Source: an uncultured bacterium (GTDB taxonomy: Bacteria; Bacteroidota; Bacteroidia; Bacteroidales; Rikenellaceae). From it: 64,000 nt of DNA. Shown in pieces: positions 43,018-51,100 of the stretch (positions within the stretch are counted from its first letter, which is position 1; each line of letters begins with the position of its first letter). The notes beneath the pieces are model-generated. The model was given only the letters and a program-made list of their open reading frames with translations. It was not told the DNA's origin and searched no databases. Position numbers and translations under genes: made by a program. The DNA is taken from NCBI GenBank assembly GCA_905214725.1, contig CAJMNH010000006.1:82874-146873 (forward strand), given 5' to 3'.

Positions 43018-44172
43018 ATGTACAGAATCGTATTGAACGAAACCTCCTACTATGGCGCGGGCTGCCGCTCGGTGATCGCCGAGGAGGTCAAAAAACGCGG
43101 CTTCCGCAAGGCGCTGCTGGTTACGGACAAGGATCTGATCCGTTTCGGCGTGGCCGAAAAGATCGAACGGGTGCTCGCCGATGCGGGCATCCCCTACGAG
43201 ATTTACAGCGAGATCAAGGCCAATCCCACGATCCGCAACGTGCAGCAGGGCGTCGAGGCCTTCAAGCGTTCGGGTGCCGACTTCATGGTCGCGCTGGGCG
43301 GCGGCTCGTCGATCGACACGGCCAAGGCCGTGGGGATCATCGTCAACAATCCCGAGTTCGCCGACGTGCGTTCGCTCGAAGGAACGGCTGCGACCAAACG
43401 CCGCGCCGTGCCGACCTTCGCCGTTCCTACGACGGCGGGTACGGCGGCCGAGGTGACGATCAACTACGTCATCACCGACGAGGAGGCCAAACGCAAGATG
43501 GTCTGCGTCGATCCCAACGACATTCCGATGTGCGCCGTGATCGACTGCGAGCTGATGTACTCGATGCCCAAGGGGCTGACCGCCGCCACGGGCATGGACG
43601 CGCTGACGCACGCCATCGAGGGCTACCTCACGCCGGGGGCGTGGACGATGAGCGACATGTTCGAGTTGAAGGCCATCGAGCTGATTGCCCGTCACTTGAA
43701 GAACGCCGTCGCCGACGGCGGCGACGAGACGGCGCGCGCGGGCATGGCCGAGGCGCAGTATATCGCGGGCATGGGCTTTTCGAACGTCGGGCTGGGCATC
43801 GTTCACTCGATGGCGCATCCGCTGGGAGCTTTCTACGACACGCCGCACGGCGTGGCCAACGCCACGCTGCTGCCCTATGTGATGGAGTACAACGCCGAGT
43901 CGCCGTCGCGTGCCAAATACCTCGATATCGCCCGCGCCATGGGTGTGAAGACCGACGGTATGAGCGTCGACGAGGGGGTGCGCGCCGCTATCGACGCGGT
44001 GAAGGCCCTCTCGCTGAGCATCCGTATTCCGCAGCGTCTCAATGAGCTGAGAGTCAAAGAGGAAGATATTCCGGCGCTGGCTGTGGCCGCTTTCAACGAC
44101 GTCTGCACGGGCGGCAATCCCCGTCCGACGTCCGTCGAGGAGATCGAACGGTTGTATCATATAGCTTATTGA
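43018..44172 (+). CDS. fucO: Lactaldehyde reductase (iron-dependent alcohol dehydrogenase)
   Basis: A 384-residue group III iron-containing alcohol dehydrogenase that reduces L-lactaldehyde to (S)-1,2-propanediol with NADH. Lactaldehyde is made by the RhaD aldolase encoded downstream. The nucleotide-binding GGGSSIDTAKAVGI motif lies near residue 95. Metal-binding residues are in MDALTHAIEGY and in HSMAHPLGAFYDTPHGVANA (three His in all, plus an earlier Asp). Its place inside the rhamnose operon supports the lactaldehyde role over other alcohols. It ends 1 nt before rhaT. Confidence 0.95.
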   Translation: MYRIVLNETSYYGAGCRSVIAEEVKKRGFRKALLVTDKDLIRFGVAEKIERVLADAGIPYEIYSEIKANPTIRNVQQGVEAFKRSGADFMVALGGGSSIDTAKAVGIIVNNPEFADVRSLEGTAATKRRAVPTFAVPTTAGTAAEVTINYVITDEEAKRKMVCVDPNDIPMCAVIDCELMYSMPKGLTAATGMDALTHAIEGYLTPGAWTMSDMFELKAIELIARHLKNAVADGGDETARAGMAEAQYIAGMGFSNVGLGIVHSMAHPLGAFYDTPHGVANATLLPYVMEYNAESPSRAKYLDIARAMGVKTDGMSVDEGVRAAIDAVKALSLSIRIPQRLNELRVKEEDIPALAVAAFNDVCTGGNPRPTSVEEIERLYHIAY

Positions 44173-44173
44173 T

Positions 44174-45202
44174 ATGGAAATTTTGATCGGTTTGTTGATT
44201 ATCGCCGTCGGGAGCTTCGGGCAGTCGAGCTCCTACGTGCCGATCCGCAAGGTGCGCGACTGGTCGTGGGAGAGTTTCTGGCTGGTGCAGGGCGTCTTTG
44301 CGTGGATCGTTTTTCCGTGGCTGGGCGCGACGCTGGCGTTGCCCGAAGGGGTGACGCTCGGTGCGCTGTGGGCGACGGGCGGCGCGTGGCAGTCGGCCTT
44401 CTACGGGGTGTTGTGGGGCGTCGGCGGCCTGACGTTCGGCCTCTCGATGCGCTATCTGGGCGTGGCACTCGGACAATCGATTGCGCTGGGCACCTGCGCG
44501 GCCTTCGGTACGCTCTTTCCGGCGTTGCTGGCGGGACAGAACCTCTTCCGCGGCGAAGGATTGGCGCTGCTCGTCGGCGTCTGCATCACGCTGGCGGGCA
44601 TCGCCGTGATCGGTTACGCCGGTTCGCTGCGGTCGCGGCTGCTGAGCGACGAGGAGCGCCGCGCGGCGGTGAAGGATTTCGCGCTGACCAAGGGGTTGCT
44701 GGTGGCGCTGCTGGCCGGTGCGATGAGCGCCTGTTTCAGTCTGGGACTCGAAAGCGGCGCGGCCATTCAGGCGGCTGCCGTTGCGTCCGGCGTGAAGGAG
44801 CTCTTCGCGCTGAATCCCGTGATTCTGCTCGTGACGCTCGGAGGCTTCGTGACCAATGCGCTCTACTGTATCTTCTGTAATATAAAGAACCGCACGGGCC
44901 GCGACTACTTCTCGGTACCGGCGGGCGTGTGGATCAACAACGTGCTCTTCTGCGCGCTGGCCGGCGTGCTGTGGTATTCGCAGTTCTTCGGGCTGGGCAT
45001 GGGCAAGAGCTTCTTCGGCGCGTCGCCGCTGATGCTGGCTTTCTCGTGGAGCATTCTCATGTCGCTCAACGTGCTGTTCAGCAATCTGTGGGGGATCCTG
45101 CTGCACGAGTGGCGCGGCGTGGACCGCCGCACAGCGGCGGTGCTCGTGGCGGGCCTGCTGATCCTGATCTTTTCGACCGTCTATCCGCAACTCGTAAAAT
45201 AG
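44174..45202 (+). CDS. rhaT: L-rhamnose/proton symporter
   Basis: A 342-residue inner-membrane transporter with about ten hydrophobic helices, of the RhaT type in the drug/metabolite transporter superfamily. The first helix with QSSSYVPIRKVRDWSWE, the loop before FAWIVFPWLGA, and LSMRYLGVALGQSIALGTCA near residue 100 (quoted as visible) are typical of RhaT. It imports L-rhamnose released or taken up through the outer membrane. The gene begins 1 nt after fucO stops, which suggests translational coupling. Confidence 0.94.
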   Translation: MEILIGLLIIAVGSFGQSSSYVPIRKVRDWSWESFWLVQGVFAWIVFPWLGATLALPEGVTLGALWATGGAWQSAFYGVLWGVGGLTFGLSMRYLGVALGQSIALGTCAAFGTLFPALLAGQNLFRGEGLALLVGVCITLAGIAVIGYAGSLRSRLLSDEERRAAVKDFALTKGLLVALLAGAMSACFSLGLESGAAIQAAAVASGVKELFALNPVILLVTLGGFVTNALYCIFCNIKNRTGRDYFSVPAGVWINNVLFCALAGVLWYSQFFGLGMGKSFFGASPLMLAFSWSILMSLNVLFSNLWGILLHEWRGVDRRTAAVLVAGLLILIFSTVYPQLVK

Positions 45203-45210
45203 AAACGATA

Positions 45211-46008
45211 ATGAAATTGATTGACAATAAATCGCTCGACCGCCAGATCGAGGTGGTGGCCGAGGTGGCCGGCTACCTCTGGGAGCGCGGCTGGGCCGAA
45301 CGTAACGGCGGCAATATCTCGGTCAACGTCACCGCGTTGTGCGCCGACGCCGCCTGCCGCCTGCCTGTGTTGGACGGGCCTTACCGTCTTCCCAAACCGC
45401 TGCCGCACATTGCGGGCGGCTGCTTTCTGGTCACGGGCACGGGACGCCGCATGCGTTACGTGGCGTCGCAGCCGCTGTCGAACATCGCGCTGATCCGCAT
45501 GGCGGCCGACGGCGCGTCGTACGAGATCGTCGCCGACGAGCCGGTGCGCCCGACCTCCGAACTGCCGGCGCACCTCTCGGTGCACGACTATCTGGCCGAA
45601 GCGGGCCGCCCTGAGAAGGCGGTGGTGCATACGCATCCCATCGAGTTGGTGGCGATGACGCACAACCCCGAATTTTTGGGCAGGGACGTGCTCACGCGGC
45701 TGCTGTGGAGCATGATTCCCGAGACGCGCGCCTTCTGCCCCAAGGGGCTGGGCATCGTTCCCTACACGCTGCCCGGTTCGCAGGAGCTGGCCGACCGGAC
45801 GATCTCCCTGCTGGGCGACTACGACGTGGTGATGTGGACCAAGCACGGCGCGCTGGCCATCGGCACCGACCTGATCGAGGCGTTCGATCAGATCGACGTG
45901 CTGTCGAAGTCGGCCAAAATCTACGAATCGGCCCGTTCGATGGGATTCGTTCCCACGGGCATGAGCGACGCCGAGATGCAGGAGTTGAAAGAGGTCTTCG
46001 GCCTCTGA
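45211..46008 (+). CDS. rhaD: Rhamnulose-1-phosphate aldolase
   Basis: A 265-residue class II aldolase that splits L-rhamnulose 1-phosphate into dihydroxyacetone phosphate and L-lactaldehyde. The start is the ATG at 45211, eight nt after rhaT. Aldolase II signatures are ERGWAERNGGNISV near residue 26, a zinc site in VVHTHPIELVAMTH, and VVMWTKHGALAIGTDL with the third zinc His. It is the last gene of the operon and is followed by a terminator, completing rhaB-rhaA-fucO-rhaT-rhaD. Confidence 0.96.
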   Translation: MKLIDNKSLDRQIEVVAEVAGYLWERGWAERNGGNISVNVTALCADAACRLPVLDGPYRLPKPLPHIAGGCFLVTGTGRRMRYVASQPLSNIALIRMAADGASYEIVADEPVRPTSELPAHLSVHDYLAEAGRPEKAVVHTHPIELVAMTHNPEFLGRDVLTRLLWSMIPETRAFCPKGLGIVPYTLPGSQELADRTISLLGDYDVVMWTKHGALAIGTDLIEAFDQIDVLSKSAKIYESARSMGFVPTGMSDAEMQELKEVFGL

Positions 46009-46045
46009 GAATGGAATAGGGTAGGTTGAATATAATTAGTTGGTG

Positions 46046-46078
46046 CGGGTTGTCCCTTTCGGGGACAGCCCGTTTTTT
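46046..46078 (+). terminator. Terminator of the rhamnose operon
   Basis: An 11-bp stem with one G-U pair (CGGGTTGTCCC with GGGACAGCCCG) is followed by TTTTTT. Confidence 0.87.
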
Positions 46079-46138
46079 ATTGCAGGAGTTGACGGTCTGC
46101 CGGAATTTGGTTATCTTGCGGAATAAAACATCCGATTT

Positions 46139-48022
46139 ATGAGACAAAAGATAACGCTTCTGCTCACGGCGGCCCTGTTGCTGTGTTCCGGCGTGCAGGC
46201 CCGCCGTGCTCCGCGTCACGTCGCGCCCCGCGCCGCGGAGTTGAATTTCGCCTTCCTGACCGACGTGCACGTGACGCCCGGCGGCGAGTCCGATTCGCTG
46301 CTGCGGGTCGCCGTCGCGGAGATCAACGCCTCGGCGGTCGACTTCGTGCTCGTCACGGGCGATCTCTGCAACATGGGCAGCGACGCCGAACTGCACTGCG
46401 TGCACGGCATTCTCAAACGTTTGCGCAAGCCGTGGTTTATCGTGCCGGGCAATCACGAAACGACGTGGTCGGAGAGTGCCTGCACCACCTTCGGCCGGCT
46501 CTTCGGCAATGACGGGCGGCTGGCTTTCCGGGCGGGCGATTATCTTTTTGTCGGTTTTACGGCCGGCCCTTACATGAAGATGGCCGACGGCTCGGTGCGG
46601 CGCGAGGATTTGCAGTGGGTCGAGGAGCAGCTGCGTTCGGCGCGGCCCGGCGAGCGGATCGCCGCCTTCTGTCACTATCCTTTGACGAACGACGTGACGA
46701 ACCGCATGGCCGTAACCTCGCTGTTGCGCCGTTACGACGTACGCTTCGATCTGTGCGGCCACTATCATACGCTCAGACTGTGCAATTTCGACTCGATCCC
46801 CGGCCTGATGGGAAGGGCGCTCGTCCAGCGTTCGAAAACGGAGGGACGGAGCGTCGGTTATAATATGGTGCGCGTCTGGAACGATTCGGTCGCTCTCTAT
46901 GAAAAGCGGCTGGGCGAAACGCCCCGACTGGCCTTTGCGATCCCGCAGGGCGATTCGCGCGAATTGGCGGCGCTGCCCTGCGATCCGCGGCCCGCGCCGC
47001 TCTCCTATGAGCGGACGGGGGCGAAGCTGATCGTCGAAGACGAGGCGTCGATCTACACGGGCGTAGCCGTGGCGGGCGATACGATCTTTTACGGCACGTC
47101 GCTCGGCGTGTTGAAGGCTTACGATGTGAAAAACCGCCGCGAGGTATGGCGGCGGCAGTTCGGCAATGCGGTTTATTCGACGCCGCTTGCGGCCGGCGGC
47201 GTGGTCGTGGCGGGCGATGCGGCGGGCGCCGTGTGGGGGCTGGATGCCGCGACGGGCCGCCGGTTGTGGCGGATTCGCTGCAAGACGCCCGTGATCGGCG
47301 ACGGCGCGATCGCCGACCGCTGGCTTTATATGGGTCTCGGCAGCGGTTCGATGGCTAAGATCGATCTGCACACGGGGCGCATTGCGTGGGAATATCGTTT
47401 CGGTGAGGGGCAGCCGCAGGGCCGGCCCGCCGTGGCCGACGGACGGGTGGTCTTCGGTGCGTGGGACACGAATCTTTACTGTCTCGACGACGCTACGGGG
47501 GAGAAACTGTGGAGCTGGAACAACGGCAATCGGCAGAAACTCTATTCGCCGGGCCATATCGTGCCGCGCATCGTCGGGGAGCGGGTTTTCATCGTTGCGC
47601 CCGACCGTTACATGACGGCGCTCGACCTCGCGACGGGCCGTGTGATCTGGCGCGTCAAACAGCGCAAGGTGCGCGAGACGACCGGCGTGAGCGGTGACGG
47701 ATCGAAGATTTACGCCAAGACGATGGACGGCGAACTGCTTGCCGTCGCGACGGCTTCCGACAGTTATACCGAGGTGTGGGTCGCGGATGCCGGCTGGGGC
47801 TACGACCACAATCCCTGTCCCGTCGAGGTGCGCGAAGGGGTGGCTTACATGGCCAACCGCACGGGCTGCGTGGCTTCGGTGCGTGAGAACGGCGAGCTGC
47901 TCTGGGCCGAGAAATTCGCGTCGTCGGCCGCCAACGATTTCTATGTAGACGACGGCAACCGGTTGTGGGTGACCTTTATCGAGGGAAAGATCTTTTGTTT
48001 AGGCGATCCCGTCACCCGATAG
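46139..48022 (+). CDS. Secreted metallophosphoesterase fused to PQQ-like beta-propeller
   Basis: A 627-residue protein with a signal peptide (about 1-21, LLLTAALLLCSGVQA). The calcineurin-like catalytic domain (about 35-215) has FLTDVHV, VTGDLCNMGS, VPGNHETTW, FCHYPLT and CGHYHTLR, a full set of metal-binding blocks. After a linker, about residues 300-620 contain repeated PQQ/quinoprotein-propeller strands (GVLKAYDVKNRREVWRR, GAVWGLDAATGRRLWRI, LYCLDDATGEKLWSW, YMTALDLATGRVIWRV). The propeller is more likely a binding or protein-contact module than a true quinoprotein, since no redox partner is present. It would act in the periplasm or outside. Its last 24 nt overlap the convergent NUDIX gene. 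Confidence 0.9.
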   Translation: MRQKITLLLTAALLLCSGVQARRAPRHVAPRAAELNFAFLTDVHVTPGGESDSLLRVAVAEINASAVDFVLVTGDLCNMGSDAELHCVHGILKRLRKPWFIVPGNHETTWSESACTTFGRLFGNDGRLAFRAGDYLFVGFTAGPYMKMADGSVRREDLQWVEEQLRSARPGERIAAFCHYPLTNDVTNRMAVTSLLRRYDVRFDLCGHYHTLRLCNFDSIPGLMGRALVQRSKTEGRSVGYNMVRVWNDSVALYEKRLGETPRLAFAIPQGDSRELAALPCDPRPAPLSYERTGAKLIVEDEASIYTGVAVAGDTIFYGTSLGVLKAYDVKNRREVWRRQFGNAVYSTPLAAGGVVVAGDAAGAVWGLDAATGRRLWRIRCKTPVIGDGAIADRWLYMGLGSGSMAKIDLHTGRIAWEYRFGEGQPQGRPAVADGRVVFGAWDTNLYCLDDATGEKLWSWNNGNRQKLYSPGHIVPRIVGERVFIVAPDRYMTALDLATGRVIWRVKQRKVRETTGVSGDGSKIYAKTMDGELLAVATASDSYTEVWVADAGWGYDHNPCPVEVREGVAYMANRTGCVASVRENGELLWAEKFASSAANDFYVDDGNRLWVTFIEGKIFCLGDPVTR

Positions 48023-48517
48023 AAAGACGCGGCGGAACTCGCTCTCGAAATTGGGCGTGAAGACCCCTTTCCCCAATGTGCGGACGATCTCGTCGATCGT
48101 CCAGAAACGACCGCCGTCGGTTTCGTCGCTCGGGGTGACGGGACCGTCGTAGACGGTGCGGTTGACATAGACCAGTTCGCGTTCGCGTACCGAGTCGAAG
48201 AGGTATTGCGTGAGCCGTTCAGGGGTGAACTCCGTGACGCCCAGTTCTTCGCGCACCTCGCGGCGCAGCGCTTCGTCGGGCGTTTCGCCGTAGTCGACAT
48301 GGCCGCCGACGGCCGTATCCCAGCGTCCGGGCTGAATGTCTTTCCACAGCGGGCGTTTCTGCAAATAGAGCTCGCCGCGGCTGTTGAACAGGTGCAGATG
48401 TACGACCGGATGCAGCAGCCGTTGCCCGTTGTGACATTCGCCGCGCGTGGCGCAGCCGACAACCTGTCCCGTCTCGTCTACGACGGGAAAAAGTTCCGCA
48501 GGATTATCTCGATTCAT
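47999..48517 (-). CDS. NUDIX hydrolase
   Basis: A 172-residue NUDIX protein. The Nudix box is read as GGHVDYGETPDEALRREVREELG, given here in part, with the REVREELG catalytic core complete. The N-terminal part (FPVVDETGQVVGCATR, then LHPVVHLHLFNSRGELYLQKR) resembles the isopentenyl-diphosphate isomerase-like subgroup of NUDIX enzymes, though the cysteine and metal residues of true isomerases are not evident. It likely hydrolyses a nucleoside diphosphate-linked compound in the cytoplasm. It converges with and overlaps the phosphoesterase gene by 24 nt. Confidence 0.9.
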   Translation of the reverse strand: MNRDNPAELFPVVDETGQVVGCATRGECHNGQRLLHPVVHLHLFNSRGELYLQKRPLWKDIQPGRWDTAVGGHVDYGETPDEALRREVREELGVTEFTPERLTQYLFDSVRERELVYVNRTVYDGPVTPSDETDGGRFWTIDEIVRTLGKGVFTPNFESEFRRVFLSGDGIA

Positions 48518-48587
48518 TCGATACCTTATATTTAATATAATTCCGTCGGACCGGAAACCTGCGGAGCGCCGGTATTGCGGTCCGCCT

Positions 48588-49118
48588 TCAATCCGTAAGA
48601 TTCAGAATATAGACGTTCGCGTCAGCATAATGCCCGTCTTCGAGCAGTTCGGCCTGCCGCTCGACGTGATCGAGCGTGAATCCGAGCCGTTGCGGAATGC
48701 GGTTGCTCGGCAGGTTGCCCGTCGCGCATTTGATCGCCACGCTGCGTATCGCCAGCTCTTCACGGGCCAAGCGGCAGAGCGCTTTCACGGCCAGCGTAAC
48801 GATTCCCCGTCCCTGCCACGCCTCGCGGAGCCAGTAGCCGATCTCGGTAGTGCGGGCGTACGGGTCGGTCGACTTGAAGCCGATAAGTCCGATGAAACGC
48901 TCCCCGTCGCGGATCGTGAAGACCGCTTCGCGGTAAGGAGCTTCGAGTACCGAACGGACGAAGCGCAGCGAATCCTCTTCGCTGCGGGTGAACTGCACGA
49001 AAGGCAGCCAGCGTCCCAGATAGGCGCGTTCGCTGTCGATGGCGGCGAAAATATCGGTCGCATCGGTCGTCAGCAGTTCCCGCAGTGCGATGTCGGGCAG
49101 AATACGAATCGTTTTCAT
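48588..49118 (-). CDS. GNAT-family N-acetyltransferase (RimJ/RimL-like)
   Basis: A 176-residue acetyltransferase similar to the RimJ/RimL group that modifies ribosomal-protein or other N-termini. The acceptor-side N-terminus (ALRELLTTDATDIFAAID) is followed by TTEIGYWLREAWQGRGIVT, containing the Q/R-x-x-G-x-G/A acetyl-CoA loop, and NLPSNRIPQRLGFTLDHVER with the conserved Asn and Gly. The ATG at 49118 is preferred over one 12 codons upstream because the upstream codons run into the -7 element. The real target is unknown. Confidence 0.88.
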   Translation of the reverse strand: MKTIRILPDIALRELLTTDATDIFAAIDSERAYLGRWLPFVQFTRSEEDSLRFVRSVLEAPYREAVFTIRDGERFIGLIGFKSTDPYARTTEIGYWLREAWQGRGIVTLAVKALCRLAREELAIRSVAIKCATGNLPSNRIPQRLGFTLDHVERQAELLEDGHYADANVYILNLTD

Positions 49119-49123
49119 GGGGT

Positions 49124-49164
49124 CAAAGATAGTGCAAGCCGAGCGCAGAACCAAATTTATTTGG
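49124..49164 (-). promoter_or_regulatory. Promoter-bearing palindromic repeat for the GNAT gene
   Basis: On the minus strand the order is palindrome (CCAAAT, AA, ATTTGG; 49164-49151), then TTCTGCGCTCGGCTTGCAC, then TATCTTTG ending at 49124. The ATG follows after five bases, so a leaderless message is likely. It shares the layout of the sdaA and nuclease promoters. Confidence 0.65.
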
Positions 49165-49216
49165 GTATGCCGAGGCGAAGCCTATCTAAGCGGAGGTTTG
49201 TCCTCCGTAAAGTCGT

Positions 49217-49260
49217 GCAAGCCGAGCGCAAAAGCAAACTTGTTTGCGGTTTTGCCGAGG
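49217..49260 (-). repeat. Decayed second copy of the promoter-bearing repeat
   Basis: The palindrome (GCAAAC, TT, GTTTGC; 49234-49247) and the flanking GCGCTCGGCTTGCAC on the minus strand are kept, but the -7 position reads ACTTTAC instead of TATCTTTG. It lies in tandem upstream of the working copy and drives no obvious gene. Confidence 0.6.
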
Positions 49261-49483
49261 CGCAGCCTGTTTGCAATTAAAAATTAAGAATGAAGAATTA
49301 AAGATTCCGTTCCGTCATTTCGACGTGTGGATCGATTGCAGGCGTATTTGCGGGGCGAAGTCTGCGGGGCACGCCGATGCGGCGTGCCTCCGCCCGCGGA
49401 GGCTTCGGCCCGCGCGGCGCTTTGGCGCCGCAATGTCCGAATGAAAAACGGCACTTTTGGTTTGATTCGACCGCTTTTCTTCT

Positions 49484-49723
49484 CTGCTTTTGGATCAAGC
49501 CAAAAGCAGCAAAAGATCAAGCACGGCGAAAAGCCGCGGGTATCGCCGCCAGCGCTCGCTGAGCGGGCACAAAAGACTGCGCTGTTTTGCACACCCGTTC
49601 CGGGCGCTCGCGCTGTCGCCGCCACTTCTTCCGCTCTTTTCGCAGTGCAATAGGCTGACGCACAAAACCGACAACGGTCGATCCTCACGTCAGAATCCCT
49701 TGGGGGATTCCTCCTCAGGATGA
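49484..49723. repeat. Dispersed repeat, copy A
   Basis: A 240-nt unit highly similar to 49956-50198. It begins with a perfect 10-bp hairpin (CTGCTTTTGG, loop ATCAAG, CCAAAAGCAG). It continues through CGCTCGCTGAGCGGGCAC, CCGGGCGCTCGCGCTGTCG and GACGCACAAAACCGACAACG, and ends CTCCTCAGGATGAC. Confidence 0.8.
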
Positions 49724-49864
49724 CATAATAGAAACCGCCACTGAGAAGGGTGCACTCCGATGTGAGGATGATGAAATAAAAACTGTCATTCCGAGCGAAA
49801 TGAACCGGAACGTGGAAATCGACCGCTTGGCGCGGAGCGCACCACAAACTCCGCAATGGGGATG

Positions 49865-50198
49865 GTTTTACGCCGCTTTTTCCACAAAAAGCGGCAAAGA
49901 GCTTCCAGCGGCGAATTCAGAAATCTGGTGCGGGACTTTTCCTGCTCTTCCTTTTGTACTTTTGGCTTGACCCAAAAGTACCAAAAGGTCAAGCACGGCG
50001 AAAAACCGCGGGTGACGTCAACCGCGCTCGCTGAGCGGGCACGCAAGATCAGGCCGTTTGCGCACACCCGCTCCGGGCGCTCGCGCTGTCGCCGCCACTT
50101 CTTCCGCTCTTTTCGCAGTGCACACGGCTGACGCACAAAACCGACAACGGTCGATCCTCACGTCGGAATCCTCCAAGAGGATTCCTCCTCAGGATGAC
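49865..50198. repeat. Dispersed repeat, copy B with left flank
   Basis: Positions 49956-50198 repeat copy A. The opening hairpin is GTACTTTTGG, loop CTTGAC, CCAAAAGTAC, so the stem bases differ from copy A on both sides but still pair. The left flank (49865-49955) holds a second hairpin (GCCGCTTTTT, CCAC, AAAAAGCGGC) and matches the inverted copy after rpoC. Confidence 0.8.
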
Positions 50199-50469
50199 AA
50201 AACAGAAACCGTCATTCCGAAAATCCGCCCCTTGTCCATGGATTGTCATTCCGAGCGAAGTGTAACGGAGCGTGGGAATCGACTGCTTGTGCGAAGCGCA
50301 CCGAGATTCCGCTTATTTCCTTGTTTTTATTATTACCGGCCTCCGATCCGCATGGCCGCACTATGGAAAAAAGAGGCGGCCGCTCTTTGCGAATCGAGCC
50401 GCAATCCTGCTTGCATGGACGCAGAAGGTTGCAAAAACCATTTATTTTTTGAAAAAAAGAGGCCGACTA

Positions 50470-50500
50470 TTTTTTAATTCATAAAACTATTCTATCTTTG
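50470..50500 (+). promoter_or_regulatory. Upstream promoter of the tRNA-tuf operon (P1)
   Basis: TATCTTTG (50493-50500) preceded, after a 19-nt spacer, by TTTT in place of TTTG. The transcript would carry the boxA-like site at 50544. Confidence 0.55.
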
Positions 50501-50543
50501 CACTCGATTTCGCCAAATAGAAGCGGAAACAGTTGACGTAAGG

Positions 50544-50552
50544 TTCTTTGAG
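50544..50552 (+). promoter_or_regulatory. boxA-like antitermination site
   Basis: GTTCTTTGA between the two promoters matches the boxA core that binds NusB-S10 in rRNA leaders of Bacteroidetes. It is in the leader of a stable-RNA operon. Confidence 0.4.
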
Positions 50553-50582
50553 ACAGATGGGAATAGAAAACCTGAGCCGAGA

Positions 50583-50614
50583 TTTGGCGGTTCGGAATAT
50601 TATTCTTATCTTTG
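50583..50614 (+). promoter_or_regulatory. Proximal promoter of the tRNA operon (P2)
   Basis: TTTG (50583-50586), a 20-nt spacer and TATCTTTG (50607-50614), an exact Bacteroidetes consensus, 18 nt before tRNA-Thr. Confidence 0.75.
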
Positions 50615-50632
50615 CAATCCAAAACGGTTCAT

Positions 50633-50706
50633 GCCGATGTAGCTCAGCCGGTCAGAGCAGCTGATTTGTAATCAGCAGGTCGTGGGTTCGAATCCCTCCA
50701 TCGGCT
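50633..50706 (+). tRNA. tRNA-Thr (anticodon TGT)
   Basis: A 74-nt cloverleaf with acceptor pairing GCCGATG/CATCGGC, D arm AGCTCAGCCGGTCAGAGC, anticodon loop TTTGTAA and T arm GTGGGTTCGAATCCCTC. No encoded CCA; the discriminator is T. Confidence 0.96.
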
Positions 50707-50724
50707 CACATCGCAAACCAATAA

Positions 50725-50807
50725 GGGAAGTTACCAGAGTGGCCAAATGGGGCAGACTGTAAATCTGCTGGCTTACGCCTTCGGTGGTTCGAATCCATCA
50801 CTTCCCA
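50725..50807 (+). tRNA. tRNA-Tyr (anticodon GTA)
   Basis: An 83-nt class II tRNA with acceptor GGGAAGT/ACTTCCC, anticodon loop CTGTAAA between GCAGA and TCTGC, a long variable arm (GGCTTACGCC) and T arm GTGGTTCGAATCCATC. No encoded CCA. Confidence 0.95.
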
Positions 50808-50913
50808 CTTTTAAAGAGAGCGTGCCGGTTGGAGGATGCAAAACCTCGGCGCGACGCAGGGCTCAGGCGCTCGTCGCAAGGAGGGAGGGTGGACTCTGAT
50901 ACGGTGTATTTTT

Positions 50914-50986
50914 GCGGAAGTAGCTCAGTTGATAGAGCATTAGCCTTCCAAGCTAAGGGTCGCGAGTTTGAGCCTCGTCTTCCGCT
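50914..50986 (+). tRNA. tRNA-Gly (anticodon TCC)
   Basis: A 73-nt cloverleaf with acceptor GCGGAAG/CTTCCGC and anticodon loop CTTCCAA between TTAGC and GCTAA. The T loop has TTTGAGCC in place of the usual TTCGAGCC. It lies 107 nt after tRNA-Tyr. Confidence 0.94.
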
Positions 50987-51100
50987 CTAACATTGCAGAA
51001 ACGGGTGATGTAGCCGTCATAGGGCTTACGTCGCGCCGTCGTTCTGTGGAAAACGGCTGTTGAGAGACTTTTATAAAATAAATTCTAATACATTACAACT

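Larger units (their letters stand above)
49261..50456. other. Non-coding repeat-rich spacer between GNAT and the tRNA operon
   Basis: About 1.2 kb without a gene that I can support. It contains two 240-nt repeats (listed separately) and fragments of a common dispersed unit beginning TGTCATTCCGAGCGAA (near 49789 and 50243) and ending CTCCTCAGGATGACA (near 49710 and 50185). Frames through it give compositionally biased, repeat-derived translations with no initiation signals. The region may be a recombination-prone border between the accessory loci and the core tuf-rpoBC cluster. Confidence 0.6.

Noticed and set aside
49484..50198. Possible CRISPR array because of repeated units
   Set aside because: Only two long copies exist, with no short regular repeats, no spacers of constant length and no cas genes nearby.
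49284..50477. Open frames of 60-190 codons in the spacer before the tRNA operon
   Set aside because: The same translations recur in both repeat copies and derive from the TCATTCCGAGCG and GCGCTCGCTGAGCGG units. They are repeat shadows.
50633..50986. Possible remnant of an rRNA operon near the tRNA cluster
   Set aside because: A boxA-like site and tRNAs are present but no 16S, 23S or 5S sequence is seen.
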